A stretch of DNA of 38,336 nt, taken from the NCBI RefSeq assembly GCF_001436775.1, contig NZ_AYZC01000010.1:1-38336 (forward strand), read 5' to 3'. Origin of the DNA: Lactobacillus acetotolerans DSM 20749 = JCM 3825. Its GTDB lineage: Bacteria > Bacillota > Bacilli > Lactobacillales > Lactobacillaceae. Below are positions 7,663 to 14,294 of this stretch, one piece after another; the first letter of the stretch is position 1, and every line of letters begins with the position of its first letter. Made by a program: the position numbers and the translations under genes. Under the pieces are notes generated by a model. The model made no database searches. It was not told the origin of the DNA and saw only the letters and a program-made list of their open reading frames with translations.

Positions 7663-8391
7663 TTAAATAGTCAATCCACCATCGACAGTAATGACTTGAC
7701 CCGTAATATATTGATTTTCAATTAAAAACGCAGCTGTATCAGCAATTTCTTCTGGTTTGGCAAAGCGTTTTAACGGAATCGTTTTCTTAACCGCTTCTTG
7801 GCGTTTAGGACTCATCTTTTCAACCATCGCAGTGTTAACCATGCCCGGTGCGATCGCATTAACACGAACACCGCGTAAAGCACCTTCACGTGCCGCAGCT
7901 TTGGTTAAGCCAACTACACCAGCCTTACTTGCAGAATAATTAGCTTGACCAATATTGCCATGGAGGCCAGAAACACTGGCTAAATTAACAATGGCCCCTT
8001 GGCGCTTCTTCTGCATAATTTTTAAGGCATATTTAGTCATATTAAAAGTACCAACTAAGTTAGTATTAATAACTGCCTTAAAATCAGCGTTTGACATTCT
8101 CGTCAGTAATTTATCCTTGATAATCCCGGCATTATTAACCAAAACATCAATTGTTCCGTATTTCTCTATTATCTGGTCAACTAGAGATTTTGCGTCCTCA
8201 TCATTAGCAACATCTCCAAGCAAAATATCAAAAGAAAAGCCATCATCTTGCCACTTCTTTGTTTGCTCTGCACTTGGTTCATGATGAGCATTGATCACTA
8301 CTTGAAAATTTTCATTAGCAAGGCGTTTTGCAATTGCTAAACCGATCCCTTTTGCTCCACCAGTTACTAATGCGACTTGTTTTTCAGCCAT
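7663..8391 (-). CDS. fabG: 3-oxoacyl-[acyl-carrier-protein] reductase
   Basis: It reduces 3-ketoacyl-ACP with NADPH. It is a classical SDR: the TGGAKGIG cofactor loop (10-17), NNAG (86-89) and the catalytic Ser139/Tyr152/Lys156 in the SVSG and NYSASKAG segments. The 242-residue length fits. The fabD stop directly abuts its ATG (TAGATG), so translation is coupled to fabD. Confidence 0.95.
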   Translation of the reverse strand: MAEKQVALVTGGAKGIGLAIAKRLANENFQVVINAHHEPSAEQTKKWQDDGFSFDILLGDVANDEDAKSLVDQIIEKYGTIDVLVNNAGIIKDKLLTRMSNADFKAVINTNLVGTFNMTKYALKIMQKKRQGAIVNLASVSGLHGNIGQANYSASKAGVVGLTKAAAREGALRGVRVNAIAPGMVNTAMVEKMSPKRQEAVKKTIPLKRFAKPEEIADTAAFLIENQYITGQVITVDGGLTI

Positions 8392-9309
8392 CTAATCACC
8401 TAACTCTTCTCTTAATTTATTTAAGGATTCGCTACTATCAACGTGGTAAAAGTTAACCTTTTTACCCTTAAGATTTTTCATAGCTAACTTAGTCAGTGTC
8501 TTGCCTGGCCCTAACTCAATAAAGGTATCTGCACCCAAGGCAAAAAGCTTTCTGACACAGTTTTCAAAGTGGGTTGGCTTAATTAATTGTTCAGTTAAAA
8601 TTTGTTTAATATCATTAAGCTCAAACTCTTGACTAGTTGTGTTACTAATAACCGGAAACTCAGGCTGCTTAAAGGTCACACTCTGCAACCTTTTACTTAA
8701 TTGATCGGAAGCAGACTGCATTAACGGTGTGTGCGAAGCTACTGCTACTTTTAGCGGAATAACTATCTTGGCACCGTGAGATTTCAAATACTTGCTGGCT
8801 GCATCAACACCCTGTTTGAAACCACCGATAACAACCTGTTCATCAGTATTGAAGTTAGCGGGAACGACCGTGCCAACTTTGGAAGCAGCCTGAATGGCAT
8901 CTCCCAAAACTTGCGGGTTGGCTTTTAAAACAGCCGCCATTTTACCAGGATGTTCTTGCCCAGCTTCTGCCATATAATGCGAACGATCATTAACCAGCTT
9001 TAAGGCGGGAGCAAAATCGATCGCAACAGCAGAAATCAGTGCGCTGTATTCACCTAAACTTAAGCCACAAGCACCAACTGACACAGGCAATTCCTTATTT
9101 AATAAGCGAAATAAACCCGTACTCATAGTGACAATTGCCGTTTGCACATTCTTAGGATCATCAAAAACTTTTGCATCTTTAAAATTAAGATCTAAAACAT
9201 CACTGGCTTCGTCAACTGTTTGCTTGTAAACAGGTTCAGATTGGTATAAATCCTGCCCCATCTGTGCAAATTGGCTACCCTGACCACTAAATAAATAAGC
9301 TATTTTCAA
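8392..9309 (-). CDS. fabD: Malonyl-CoA--acyl carrier protein transacylase
   Basis: It loads malonyl groups from malonyl-CoA onto AcpP. Signature elements are FSGQGSQ (7-13), the nucleophile Ser84 in GLSLGEY, Arg109 in NDRSHYM and His193 in VASHTPLM. The length of 305 residues is normal. It follows acpP after 5 bases and abuts fabG, in the same order as FAS operons of other lactobacilli. Confidence 0.95.
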   Translation of the reverse strand: MKIAYLFSGQGSQFAQMGQDLYQSEPVYKQTVDEASDVLDLNFKDAKVFDDPKNVQTAIVTMSTGLFRLLNKELPVSVGACGLSLGEYSALISAVAIDFAPALKLVNDRSHYMAEAGQEHPGKMAAVLKANPQVLGDAIQAASKVGTVVPANFNTDEQVVIGGFKQGVDAASKYLKSHGAKIVIPLKVAVASHTPLMQSASDQLSKRLQSVTFKQPEFPVISNTTSQEFELNDIKQILTEQLIKPTHFENCVRKLFALGADTFIELGPGKTLTKLAMKNLKGKKVNFYHVDSSESLNKLREELGD

Positions 9310-9314
9310 TTTAC

Positions 9315-9587
9315 TTACCTATTTTTATCTTTAGCATCTTTTTTATTTTTGGCATCGATTTGTTTCAAAACATAATCGACTAATTGACTTACCGTTGAAA
9401 CATCAGTATCCGTATCGATTTCAATATCGTAAGTATCTTCAAGCTTATCGACAACTTCAAAGATATCTAAACTATCTAAATCCAGATCCTCTTTAAAATT
9501 GGTATCTTCTTTAATCTTGTCAGCATCGACATCCAATTGATCTACGATAATATCTTTTACTTTGTTAAATACTTCTTCTTTAGTCAT
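9315..9587 (-). CDS. acpP: Acyl carrier protein
   Basis: This small acidic four-helix carrier holds the growing acyl chain. The attachment site is Ser39 in DLDSLD, to be modified by the phosphopantetheinyl transferase encoded in the same operon. At 90 residues it is about ten longer than common ACPs because of a charged Lys/Asp-rich C-terminal tail (KNKKDAKDKNR). A strong AGGAGAG-type ribosome site precedes the ATG, in keeping with the need for many copies. Confidence 0.95.
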   Translation of the reverse strand: MTKEEVFNKVKDIIVDQLDVDADKIKEDTNFKEDLDLDSLDIFEVVDKLEDTYDIEIDTDTDVSTVSQLVDYVLKQIDAKNKKDAKDKNR

Positions 9588-9613
9588 AATATTTCTCTCC
9601 TATAATTTTTAAT

Positions 9614-10603
9614 CTAAAACTTCAATACAACCGTTCCAATTGTTAAGCCACCGCCGAAGCCAGATAAAACAATGATATTGCCGCGCCGGATAATTTTTTT
9701 CTTAACCAACTCGTCTAACAATATCGGTTCACTAGCAGCAGCGGTATTTCCATACTCTTGAATATTTATTGGAAACTTAGCAATTGAAACACCCAAATCA
9801 CGTGCAATTCGTTCAACAATTCGGCTATTCGCCTGGTGTAAAACAAAGTAGTCAACGTCAGACGTTTGCAGATCAGCTTTTCTTAAAGCCGTTCTAATTG
9901 ATCCGGGAACATTTTCAGTGGCAAATTTATAAACTTGCCGCCCATTCATCAAAAAATACTTATTTGCAGAATCTGTTGGAGCAGCTTGATAAAATGGTGA
10001 TTTATTTGCTAAGTAACCTGCCGTCAAGTAATGGCCCAAGCGTCCTTTAGTTTGCAAATCATCAGCTAAAATTCCAGCGGAATTTGAATAAGCATTGGTT
10101 AGCAGAACTCCTGCAGCACCATCACCAAATAGCACGGCAGTGGAGCGATCTTGCCAATTAACTAACTTGCTCAGTGTTTCTCCACCGATTAAAAGTGCAT
10201 ATTTGCTTTTATCAGCAGTCAACATTTGCTTGGCTATTTTTAAACCGTAAGCAAAACCAGAACACGCAGAGTTAATATCAAAGGCCGCGGCATTATCAGC
10301 ACCAATCTTGCCCTGAACCATTGCACTAACAGATGGTGTTAAATAATCCGGCGACATGGTGGCAACAATAATCAAATCGATTCGCTTAGCAGGCAAATTT
10401 GCTTGCCGCAAAAGTTTTTGACTAACATCGACACACAAGTCACTGGTTGATTGTTCAGTCACAACGTGACGCTGTTTAATGCCCGTCCTCTTGGAAATCC
10501 ACTCATCAGAGGTATCCATCATTTTTGCTAAATCATCATTAGTAACGACTTTTTTCGGAATACTGCTTGCAGTCTGCAAGATTGAAACATTTTCGTATTT
10601 CAT
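9614..10603 (-). CDS. fabH: 3-oxoacyl-[acyl-carrier-protein] synthase III
   Basis: It starts synthesis by condensing acetyl-CoA (or another primer) with malonyl-ACP. The Cys-His-Asn triad is clear: Cys114 in NSACSGFAYG, His256 in LHQANSRI and Asn286 in GNTAAAS. Its 329 residues fit the family. Its start overlaps the fabT stop by four bases (ATGA), so initiation enzyme and repressor are translated together. Primer choice (straight or branched) cannot be judged from sequence alone; lactobacilli normally use acetyl-CoA. Confidence 0.96.
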   Translation of the reverse strand: MKYENVSILQTASSIPKKVVTNDDLAKMMDTSDEWISKRTGIKQRHVVTEQSTSDLCVDVSQKLLRQANLPAKRIDLIIVATMSPDYLTPSVSAMVQGKIGADNAAAFDINSACSGFAYGLKIAKQMLTADKSKYALLIGGETLSKLVNWQDRSTAVLFGDGAAGVLLTNAYSNSAGILADDLQTKGRLGHYLTAGYLANKSPFYQAAPTDSANKYFLMNGRQVYKFATENVPGSIRTALRKADLQTSDVDYFVLHQANSRIVERIARDLGVSIAKFPINIQEYGNTAAASEPILLDELVKKKIIRRGNIIVLSGFGGGLTIGTVVLKF

Positions 10604-11073
10604 ACTTGCTCTGACGCCTTATCAAGGAACTCCCGCAAATTAATAATTGCTTTTCTGATCAATTTAACCTCATCATCGTTAAAACCTTTCAAAAAACTTT
10701 TGACTAACTGTTGGTGAAAGGCTGAGTGGGCACGGTATAATAACCGGCCTTTGCTCGTTAACTTCAAGTTAATTACCCGGCGATCATTATGGTTATGAAC
10801 CCGAATGATATAACCCTTGCGTTCCAATATATTGAGGTTAGCCGTCAAAGTTCCCTTACTAAGCTTCAAAATATGTGCTACTTCAGACGTCGTCTTTTTA
10901 GAGTGTAAGCCGATCGCATGAACCAAATGCATTTGCTTGATATTAATGTCTTTGAAGCGACTTTTACGGATGGAACGTTCTTCAATTCGTAAAATAATAT
11001 CGTAAACATCAACCAATTCATCGCTTATAAACTTATAATCCGATTTCCTTAGATTAGCTGCTGATTGACCCAT
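10600..11073 (-). CDS. fabT: MarR-family fatty acid regulator FabT
   Basis: This is a winged-helix repressor of 157 residues with a MarR-type core: recognition-helix region TSEVAHILKLSKGTLTANL and wing NHNDRRVINLKLT. Its place as second gene of the fab operon is the hallmark of FabT in lactobacilli and streptococci, where long-chain acyl-ACP acts as corepressor. Two FabT-like palindromes lie at the operon promoter (11642-11662 and 11666-11684), so it most likely represses its own operon. The ligand is inferred from the family, not seen here. Confidence 0.9.
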   Translation of the reverse strand: MGQSAANLRKSDYKFISDELVDVYDIILRIEERSIRKSRFKDINIKQMHLVHAIGLHSKKTTSEVAHILKLSKGTLTANLNILERKGYIIRVHNHNDRRVINLKLTSKGRLLYRAHSAFHQQLVKSFLKGFNDDEVKLIRKAIINLREFLDKASEQV

Positions 11074-11099
11074 GTAAATCCTTCCTTACATTCTTTTAA

Positions 11100-11546
11100 T
11101 TAAATCTTCTTGTTAGCATCTTCAACAACAAACATTAATTCACAAGAACAAGCGGTTTTGTCACCAACCTTGGCAGCACAATCGACTAGTCCCATATTCC
11201 GGCGCACTTTTTTCATTGTGACGTGCAATTTCAGAACATCACCCGGGCGAACAACTTTTCTAAACTTGGCGTTTCTAATTTCACCAAGATAAGCTGTTTT
11301 ACCTTTGAATTTTTCTGATTTTAAAATCAGAATCGATGCCGCTTGAGCTAATGATTCAACAATCAATACCCCAGGCATAACCGGATTCCCTGGAAAATGT
11401 CCCTGGAAGAATTGCTCATTAATACTTACATTTTTTGTAACCGTAATGGACTCATCTGGAACCATTTCATCAACCTTATCCATGAATAACATGGGATAAC
11501 GGTTAGGAATCAATTTCATAATATCTGATGCATCTAAAACACTCAT
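11100..11546 (-). CDS. fabZ: 3-hydroxyacyl-[acyl-carrier-protein] dehydratase FabZ
   Basis: It removes water from 3-hydroxyacyl-ACP to give trans-2-enoyl-ACP. This is the canonical copy: IPNRYPMLFMDK near the N-terminus, catalytic His50 in FFQGHFPG and Glu64 in LIVESLAQ. The 148-residue length is normal. It is the first gene of the operon, behind a strong AAGGAGG ribosome site and a 5' leader hairpin. The second FabZ-family gene of the operon has lost the His, so this copy probably does the standard dehydration. Confidence 0.95.
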   Translation of the reverse strand: MSVLDASDIMKLIPNRYPMLFMDKVDEMVPDESITVTKNVSINEQFFQGHFPGNPVMPGVLIVESLAQAASILILKSEKFKGKTAYLGEIRNAKFRKVVRPGDVLKLHVTMKKVRRNMGLVDCAAKVGDKTACSCELMFVVEDANKKI

Positions 11547-11562
11547 TAACTTTCCTCCTTCA

Positions 11563-11602
11563 AAATTTTAGGGATTAATCACTAAATAAAAGCCTAAAAT
11601 TT
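11563..11602 (-). promoter_or_regulatory. Leader hairpin before fabZ
   Basis: A perfect 10-bp inverted repeat (AAATTTTAGG at 11563-11572, CCTAAAATTT at 11593-11602) with a 20-base loop lies in the 5' leader, just upstream of the AAGGAGG ribosome site (about 11554-11560). No T-run follows, so it is not a typical terminator. A role in mRNA stability or translation is possible but not shown. Confidence 0.5.
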
Positions 11603-11628
11603 ATTCATCCGACTACCGGATATTTGCG

Positions 11629-11657
11629 ATTATATCTTGAATTAGTTTGATAGGCAA
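11629..11657 (-). promoter_or_regulatory. Promoter of the fatty acid operon
   Basis: On the minus strand TTGCCT (11657-11652) is followed after 17 bases by a perfect TATAAT (11634-11629). The -35 box and the upstream half of the spacer lie inside the first FabT-like palindrome, so repressor binding would block RNA polymerase. Confidence 0.8.
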
Positions 11658-11662
11658 ACTAA
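11642..11662 (-). promoter_or_regulatory. FabT operator 1
   Basis: Perfect 8-bp arms TTAGTTTG and CAAACTAA surround the 5-base centre ATAGG. This fits the known FabT box pattern (AGTTTGA...TCAAACT type). It covers the -35 element. Confidence 0.8.
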
Positions 11663-11665
11663 ATT

Positions 11666-11684
11666 TGGTTTGATACCCGAACTA
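11666..11684 (-). promoter_or_regulatory. FabT operator 2, imperfect
   Basis: TGGTTTG, spacer ATACC, CGAACTA: five of seven arm positions are complementary, with the same 5-base centre as operator 1. The two centres are 23 bp apart, about two helix turns, so dimers could sit on one face of the DNA. Confidence 0.6.
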
Positions 11685-11763
11685 TCTTTAATTAATATAC
11701 AATTTACTTTTTCAAATACTATTGTTTAAAGGATCAGCTATAAAAGTTAAGAATTTATTAAGA

Positions 11764-11799
11764 TAAAAATACTGCAAAGGACAATTACCTTTGCAGTAT
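11764..11799 (-). terminator. Intrinsic terminator after degV
   Basis: ATACTGCAAAGG and CCTTTGCAGTAT form a perfect 12-bp stem with a 7-base loop. Read on the minus strand it ends in TTTTTAT. It separates degV from the fab operon promoter. Confidence 0.85.
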
Positions 11800-11823
11800 C
11801 TAACAAATTATTATTCTATTCTT

Positions 11824-12657
11824 CTAATCAGCGAAGCCAACCATCAAGCTACCTACTTCAGCGTAGAAGGCACACAGACCATGCGACGGCCGAATTGTAA
11901 CCTTGGCCTTAGGATACTTAGCAACTATTTTTTCTTTTAAAATTTTTGCATCCTTTTCATTTTGACACTGGTCAATAATTACTTCTTTACCGTTATACTT
12001 CATTGTACCCATACGTTTAAGTACTTCCCTTAATGCACGCCTCATGCCATGCACTTTAATTAAAGGCTCCAATTTCCCCTCTTGGCTTGCCGTTCCGACC
12101 ACATCGATTTTTAATAATTCAGCAAGTTTGGCAATAGCTGGATTTACCCGGCCATTCAAGGCAAGATTATGCAGTGATTGTAAAATAACTAAAAGGTGGG
12201 TATGCATCCTATATTCGGCAATTTTTTGGTCCAAATCGACAAACCGAATCTTAGTTTTTAATAAACGTTCAATCTCATGGAGCACAATCGACATTTCTGG
12301 ACCCGCAGAACGCGAATCAACAACGATGATATGACTACCCGGATGTTTATCTTCGTACATTGTCTTGGCCTGCAAAGCTGACGAAAAGCTTCCGCTCATT
12401 CCACTAGTTACGGTAATAATGATCACCTCATCACTACCTTCCAATGCGTCCAGCCATTCTTGAATACTTGGACAAGCAGTCTTCCCTGCTTGTTTACTGG
12501 ACTCCATATTTTTTATAAAATCATCGATGTTGAGCTTATCATCATCAAGAAACTCTTTTCCATTCACAAAAAGGGTTAAAGGAACTACTTGAATGTTTTC
12601 ACTTTCATCAGATTGCTCATTAGCACTCGAATCTAAAATTAATTTAACTTTTTTCAT
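11824..12657 (-). CDS. DegV family protein (FakB-type fatty-acid-binding)
   Basis: DegV proteins bind a fatty acid in a deep pocket; FakB members hand it to the kinase FakA for phosphorylation, so exogenous fatty acids can enter phospholipid. Visible are the N-terminal LILDSSAN strand-loop, the TVTSGMSGSFSSA motif, and the second domain with the closing GPEM and SLHNLALNGRVN segments. The ATG at 12657 was chosen because AAAGGA lies 8 bases upstream; a TTG seven codons earlier (12678) has no ribosome site. The length is 277 residues. Its place directly upstream of the FAS operon supports a link to fatty acid uptake, but FakA is not in the window. Confidence 0.85.
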   Translation of the reverse strand: MKKVKLILDSSANEQSDESENIQVVPLTLFVNGKEFLDDDKLNIDDFIKNMESSKQAGKTACPSIQEWLDALEGSDEVIIITVTSGMSGSFSSALQAKTMYEDKHPGSHIIVVDSRSAGPEMSIVLHEIERLLKTKIRFVDLDQKIAEYRMHTHLLVILQSLHNLALNGRVNPAIAKLAELLKIDVVGTASQEGKLEPLIKVHGMRRALREVLKRMGTMKYNGKEVIIDQCQNEKDAKILKEKIVAKYPKAKVTIRPSHGLCAFYAEVGSLMVGFAD

Positions 12658-12707
12658 TATGTATATCCTTTTATTCAAATAAAGATTTATCTGCTTTTTT
12701 TGTATAC

Positions 12708-12750
12708 ATTATAACTTTTGAGCTAGTTTTGCATAAAATAACTCAAAAGT
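12708..12750 (-). promoter_or_regulatory. degV promoter with inverted repeat
   Basis: A perfect TATAAT (12713-12708, minus strand) precedes degV. Directly next to it, ACTTTTGAG (12714-12722) and CTCAAAAGT (12742-12750) form 9-bp perfect arms spanning the spacer and -35 region. This could be an operator; no good -35 box is visible. Confidence 0.5.
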
Positions 12751-12847
12751 ATTTATTTTTTGAATTCATTAGCCAGCACTTATACCCAATATAAAGACTT
12801 TATATTATAATTATATATTGTACTTAAATCATATTTTGGAAAGAAAA

Positions 12848-13477
12848 ATGCAAAAATTAACTTTAAAAGGATTCAAGGAAAATTATTATTATAAAACTGA
12901 CTTGGAAAAATTATGTAAGCAATATAAATTACCAAGCTATGGCACAAAAGCTGAACTGAATCATTACCTGCAGTTATATTTAAGCGGCAAGCCTCCTCAA
13001 GAAATTAAAGCAGTTAGAAGCAGTCACCACAATAATAGTGGTGTAAAGCAAATAAATCTGAATACCAAAATCGTTGGTTCTAGATTTTCTTTTAACAACG
13101 AGGCACGAAAATTCTTTGCTAATTATTTCGGCGTCAAGAATTTCCACTTCAAAAAAGGAATGGCAATAATTAAACGCAAAGCTGAAGCTGAGAATGATAC
13201 TAATATGACAGTTGCTGATTTAATCAATGAATATACCAAACTGAAAAAAACTCCTAACCGAAGCAAAATTTTAAAAAGAACTAGTGAAGAAAACACATAT
13301 CAGTGGAATAATTTCGTAAAAAATTTTTGTCAAAGCCCTGAAAGCAAGAAATTCAATAATAAATTAAAAGTTGCCGCTATTTTATGGCAACATGTTAGAA
13401 ATTCTTCTAAGCCTAAAAAATATAGGCCTGAATTAATCAATATATACCAGAGTGAAATTAAACAATATAAAAAATAG
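12848..13477 (+). CDS. SAP domain / DUF6434 protein
   Basis: This is a basic protein of 209 residues. The N-terminal third looks like a SAP helix-extension-helix (LTLKGFKENYYYKTDLEKL, then LPSYGTKAELNHYLQLYLSG), a fold often used to touch nucleic acid. The rest matches the DUF6434 pattern (FSFNNEARKFFANYFGV, then FKKGMAIIKRKAE and MTVADLINEYTK). The ATG at 12848 is preferred because GGAAAG lies just upstream; the frame stays open to a TTG at 12818. A TATAAT lies at 12806-12811. The DUF3781 gene follows after 8 bases. The function is unknown; DNA or RNA binding is only an inference from the SAP fold and the high Lys content. Confidence 0.8.
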   Translation: MQKLTLKGFKENYYYKTDLEKLCKQYKLPSYGTKAELNHYLQLYLSGKPPQEIKAVRSSHHNNSGVKQINLNTKIVGSRFSFNNEARKFFANYFGVKNFHFKKGMAIIKRKAEAENDTNMTVADLINEYTKLKKTPNRSKILKRTSEENTYQWNNFVKNFCQSPESKKFNNKLKVAAILWQHVRNSSKPKKYRPELINIYQSEIKQYKK

Positions 13478-13485
13478 GAGCAGTC

Positions 13486-13746
13486 ATGGAAAAAGAGCAA
13501 AGAAAATTTTTAGCTAAGCACATTTGTTACACCGAATTAGTTTTTCTGCGTATCAATAAAAAACTTAAAACTAATTATTCTAAAAATGAGATCAAAATTT
13601 TAATTAAAAAAGCCGTTTTGGAAGCAGACAAAATTATTCATAAGGGGAAGAACTTCTATGCTTACAACAACCCGCTAAGTATTCGGGTAACAATTAATTC
13701 ATATAATTACCGGGTAATCACCGCTGACAGCCTACCTATTAAATAA
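13486..13746 (+). CDS. DUF3781 domain protein
   Basis: A small basic protein of 86 residues, with INKKLKTNYSKNEI and the C-terminal YRVITAD as recognisable DUF3781 elements. A TAGGAG ribosome site sits 5 bases before the ATG. It lies 8 bases after the SAP/DUF6434 gene and is surely co-transcribed with it. No function is known for this family. Confidence 0.8.
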   Translation: MEKEQRKFLAKHICYTELVFLRINKKLKTNYSKNEIKILIKKAVLEADKIIHKGKNFYAYNNPLSIRVTINSYNYRVITADSLPIK

Positions 13747-13778
13747 AAAATTGTTTTATTAGCTACTCTAAAAATTGT

Positions 13779-13787
13779 TGCTATAAT
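13779..13787 (+). promoter_or_regulatory. Extended -10 promoter of the ArsC/Spx-fold gene
   Basis: TGCTATAAT is an extended -10 element (TGn followed by a perfect TATAAT) about 34 bases before the start codon. The -35 region is poor, which is common for extended -10 promoters. Confidence 0.7.
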
Positions 13788-13820
13788 GAAATTTAGAATA
13801 ATTTAAAGAAGGGATGCATT

Positions 13821-14177
13821 ATGAAGAAATTTTACGGATACAAACGCTGCTCAACTTCAAAAAAAGCACGAAAATGGCTCGATGATCACAATGTTCAATA
13901 TGAATATCAAGATTTAGTAGAAAAGCCACCTAAAAAAGAAGATCTAGTTAAGTGGATGACTGAACATAAAGATCGTGGTTTGCGTTACTTCTTTAACACC
14001 AGTGGCATGCACTATCGTCAGGAACATTTAAAAGATAAAGTACCCGATATGACGATCGACGAGGCAGCCGACATGATGTCTAAAGATGGTAAGTTAATTA
14101 AGCGGCCACTCATGGTTGATGGTGATAAGCTTACCTGTGGTTTTAATGAAGATACTTATACAAAAACTTGGTTATAA
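13821..14177 (+). CDS. ArsC/Spx-family thioredoxin-fold protein
   Basis: A 118-residue protein of the arsenate reductase-like (ArsC/Spx/YffB) family: N-terminal FYGYKRCSTSKKARKWL with one cysteine in the CSTS position, then FFNTSG and the C-terminal IKRPLMVDGDKLTCGF motif. Spx has CxxC at this site; here the second Cys is Ser, so it is not a classic Spx redox switch. It stands alone between its own extended -10 promoter and its own terminator. Arsenate reduction is not implied, as no ars genes are nearby; a glutaredoxin-linked reductase or Spx-like regulator is more likely. Confidence 0.85.
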   Translation: MKKFYGYKRCSTSKKARKWLDDHNVQYEYQDLVEKPPKKEDLVKWMTEHKDRGLRYFFNTSGMHYRQEHLKDKVPDMTIDEAADMMSKDGKLIKRPLMVDGDKLTCGFNEDTYTKTWL

Positions 14178-14182
14178 AAGGG

Positions 14183-14205
14183 AGCGGTTGACAAACCGCT
14201 TTTTC
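14183..14205 (+). terminator. Intrinsic terminator
   Basis: AGCGGTT, loop GACA, AACCGCT, then TTTTCTTTT. It lies 5 bases past the stop of the ArsC/Spx-fold gene. Confidence 0.85.
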
Positions 14206-14294
14206 TTTTGGAAAAAATTTCAAATATAGCTAGTTTCTTATATGTACCATTACTAGTAAACTATGGGTAAAGAGAGTCAAAAAAGGAGCTCAAC

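Noticed and set aside
13821-14177. Arsenate reductase function
   Set aside because: The family fold fits, but there are no ars genes nearby and only one Cys in the key site; a general ArsC/Spx-fold name is safer.
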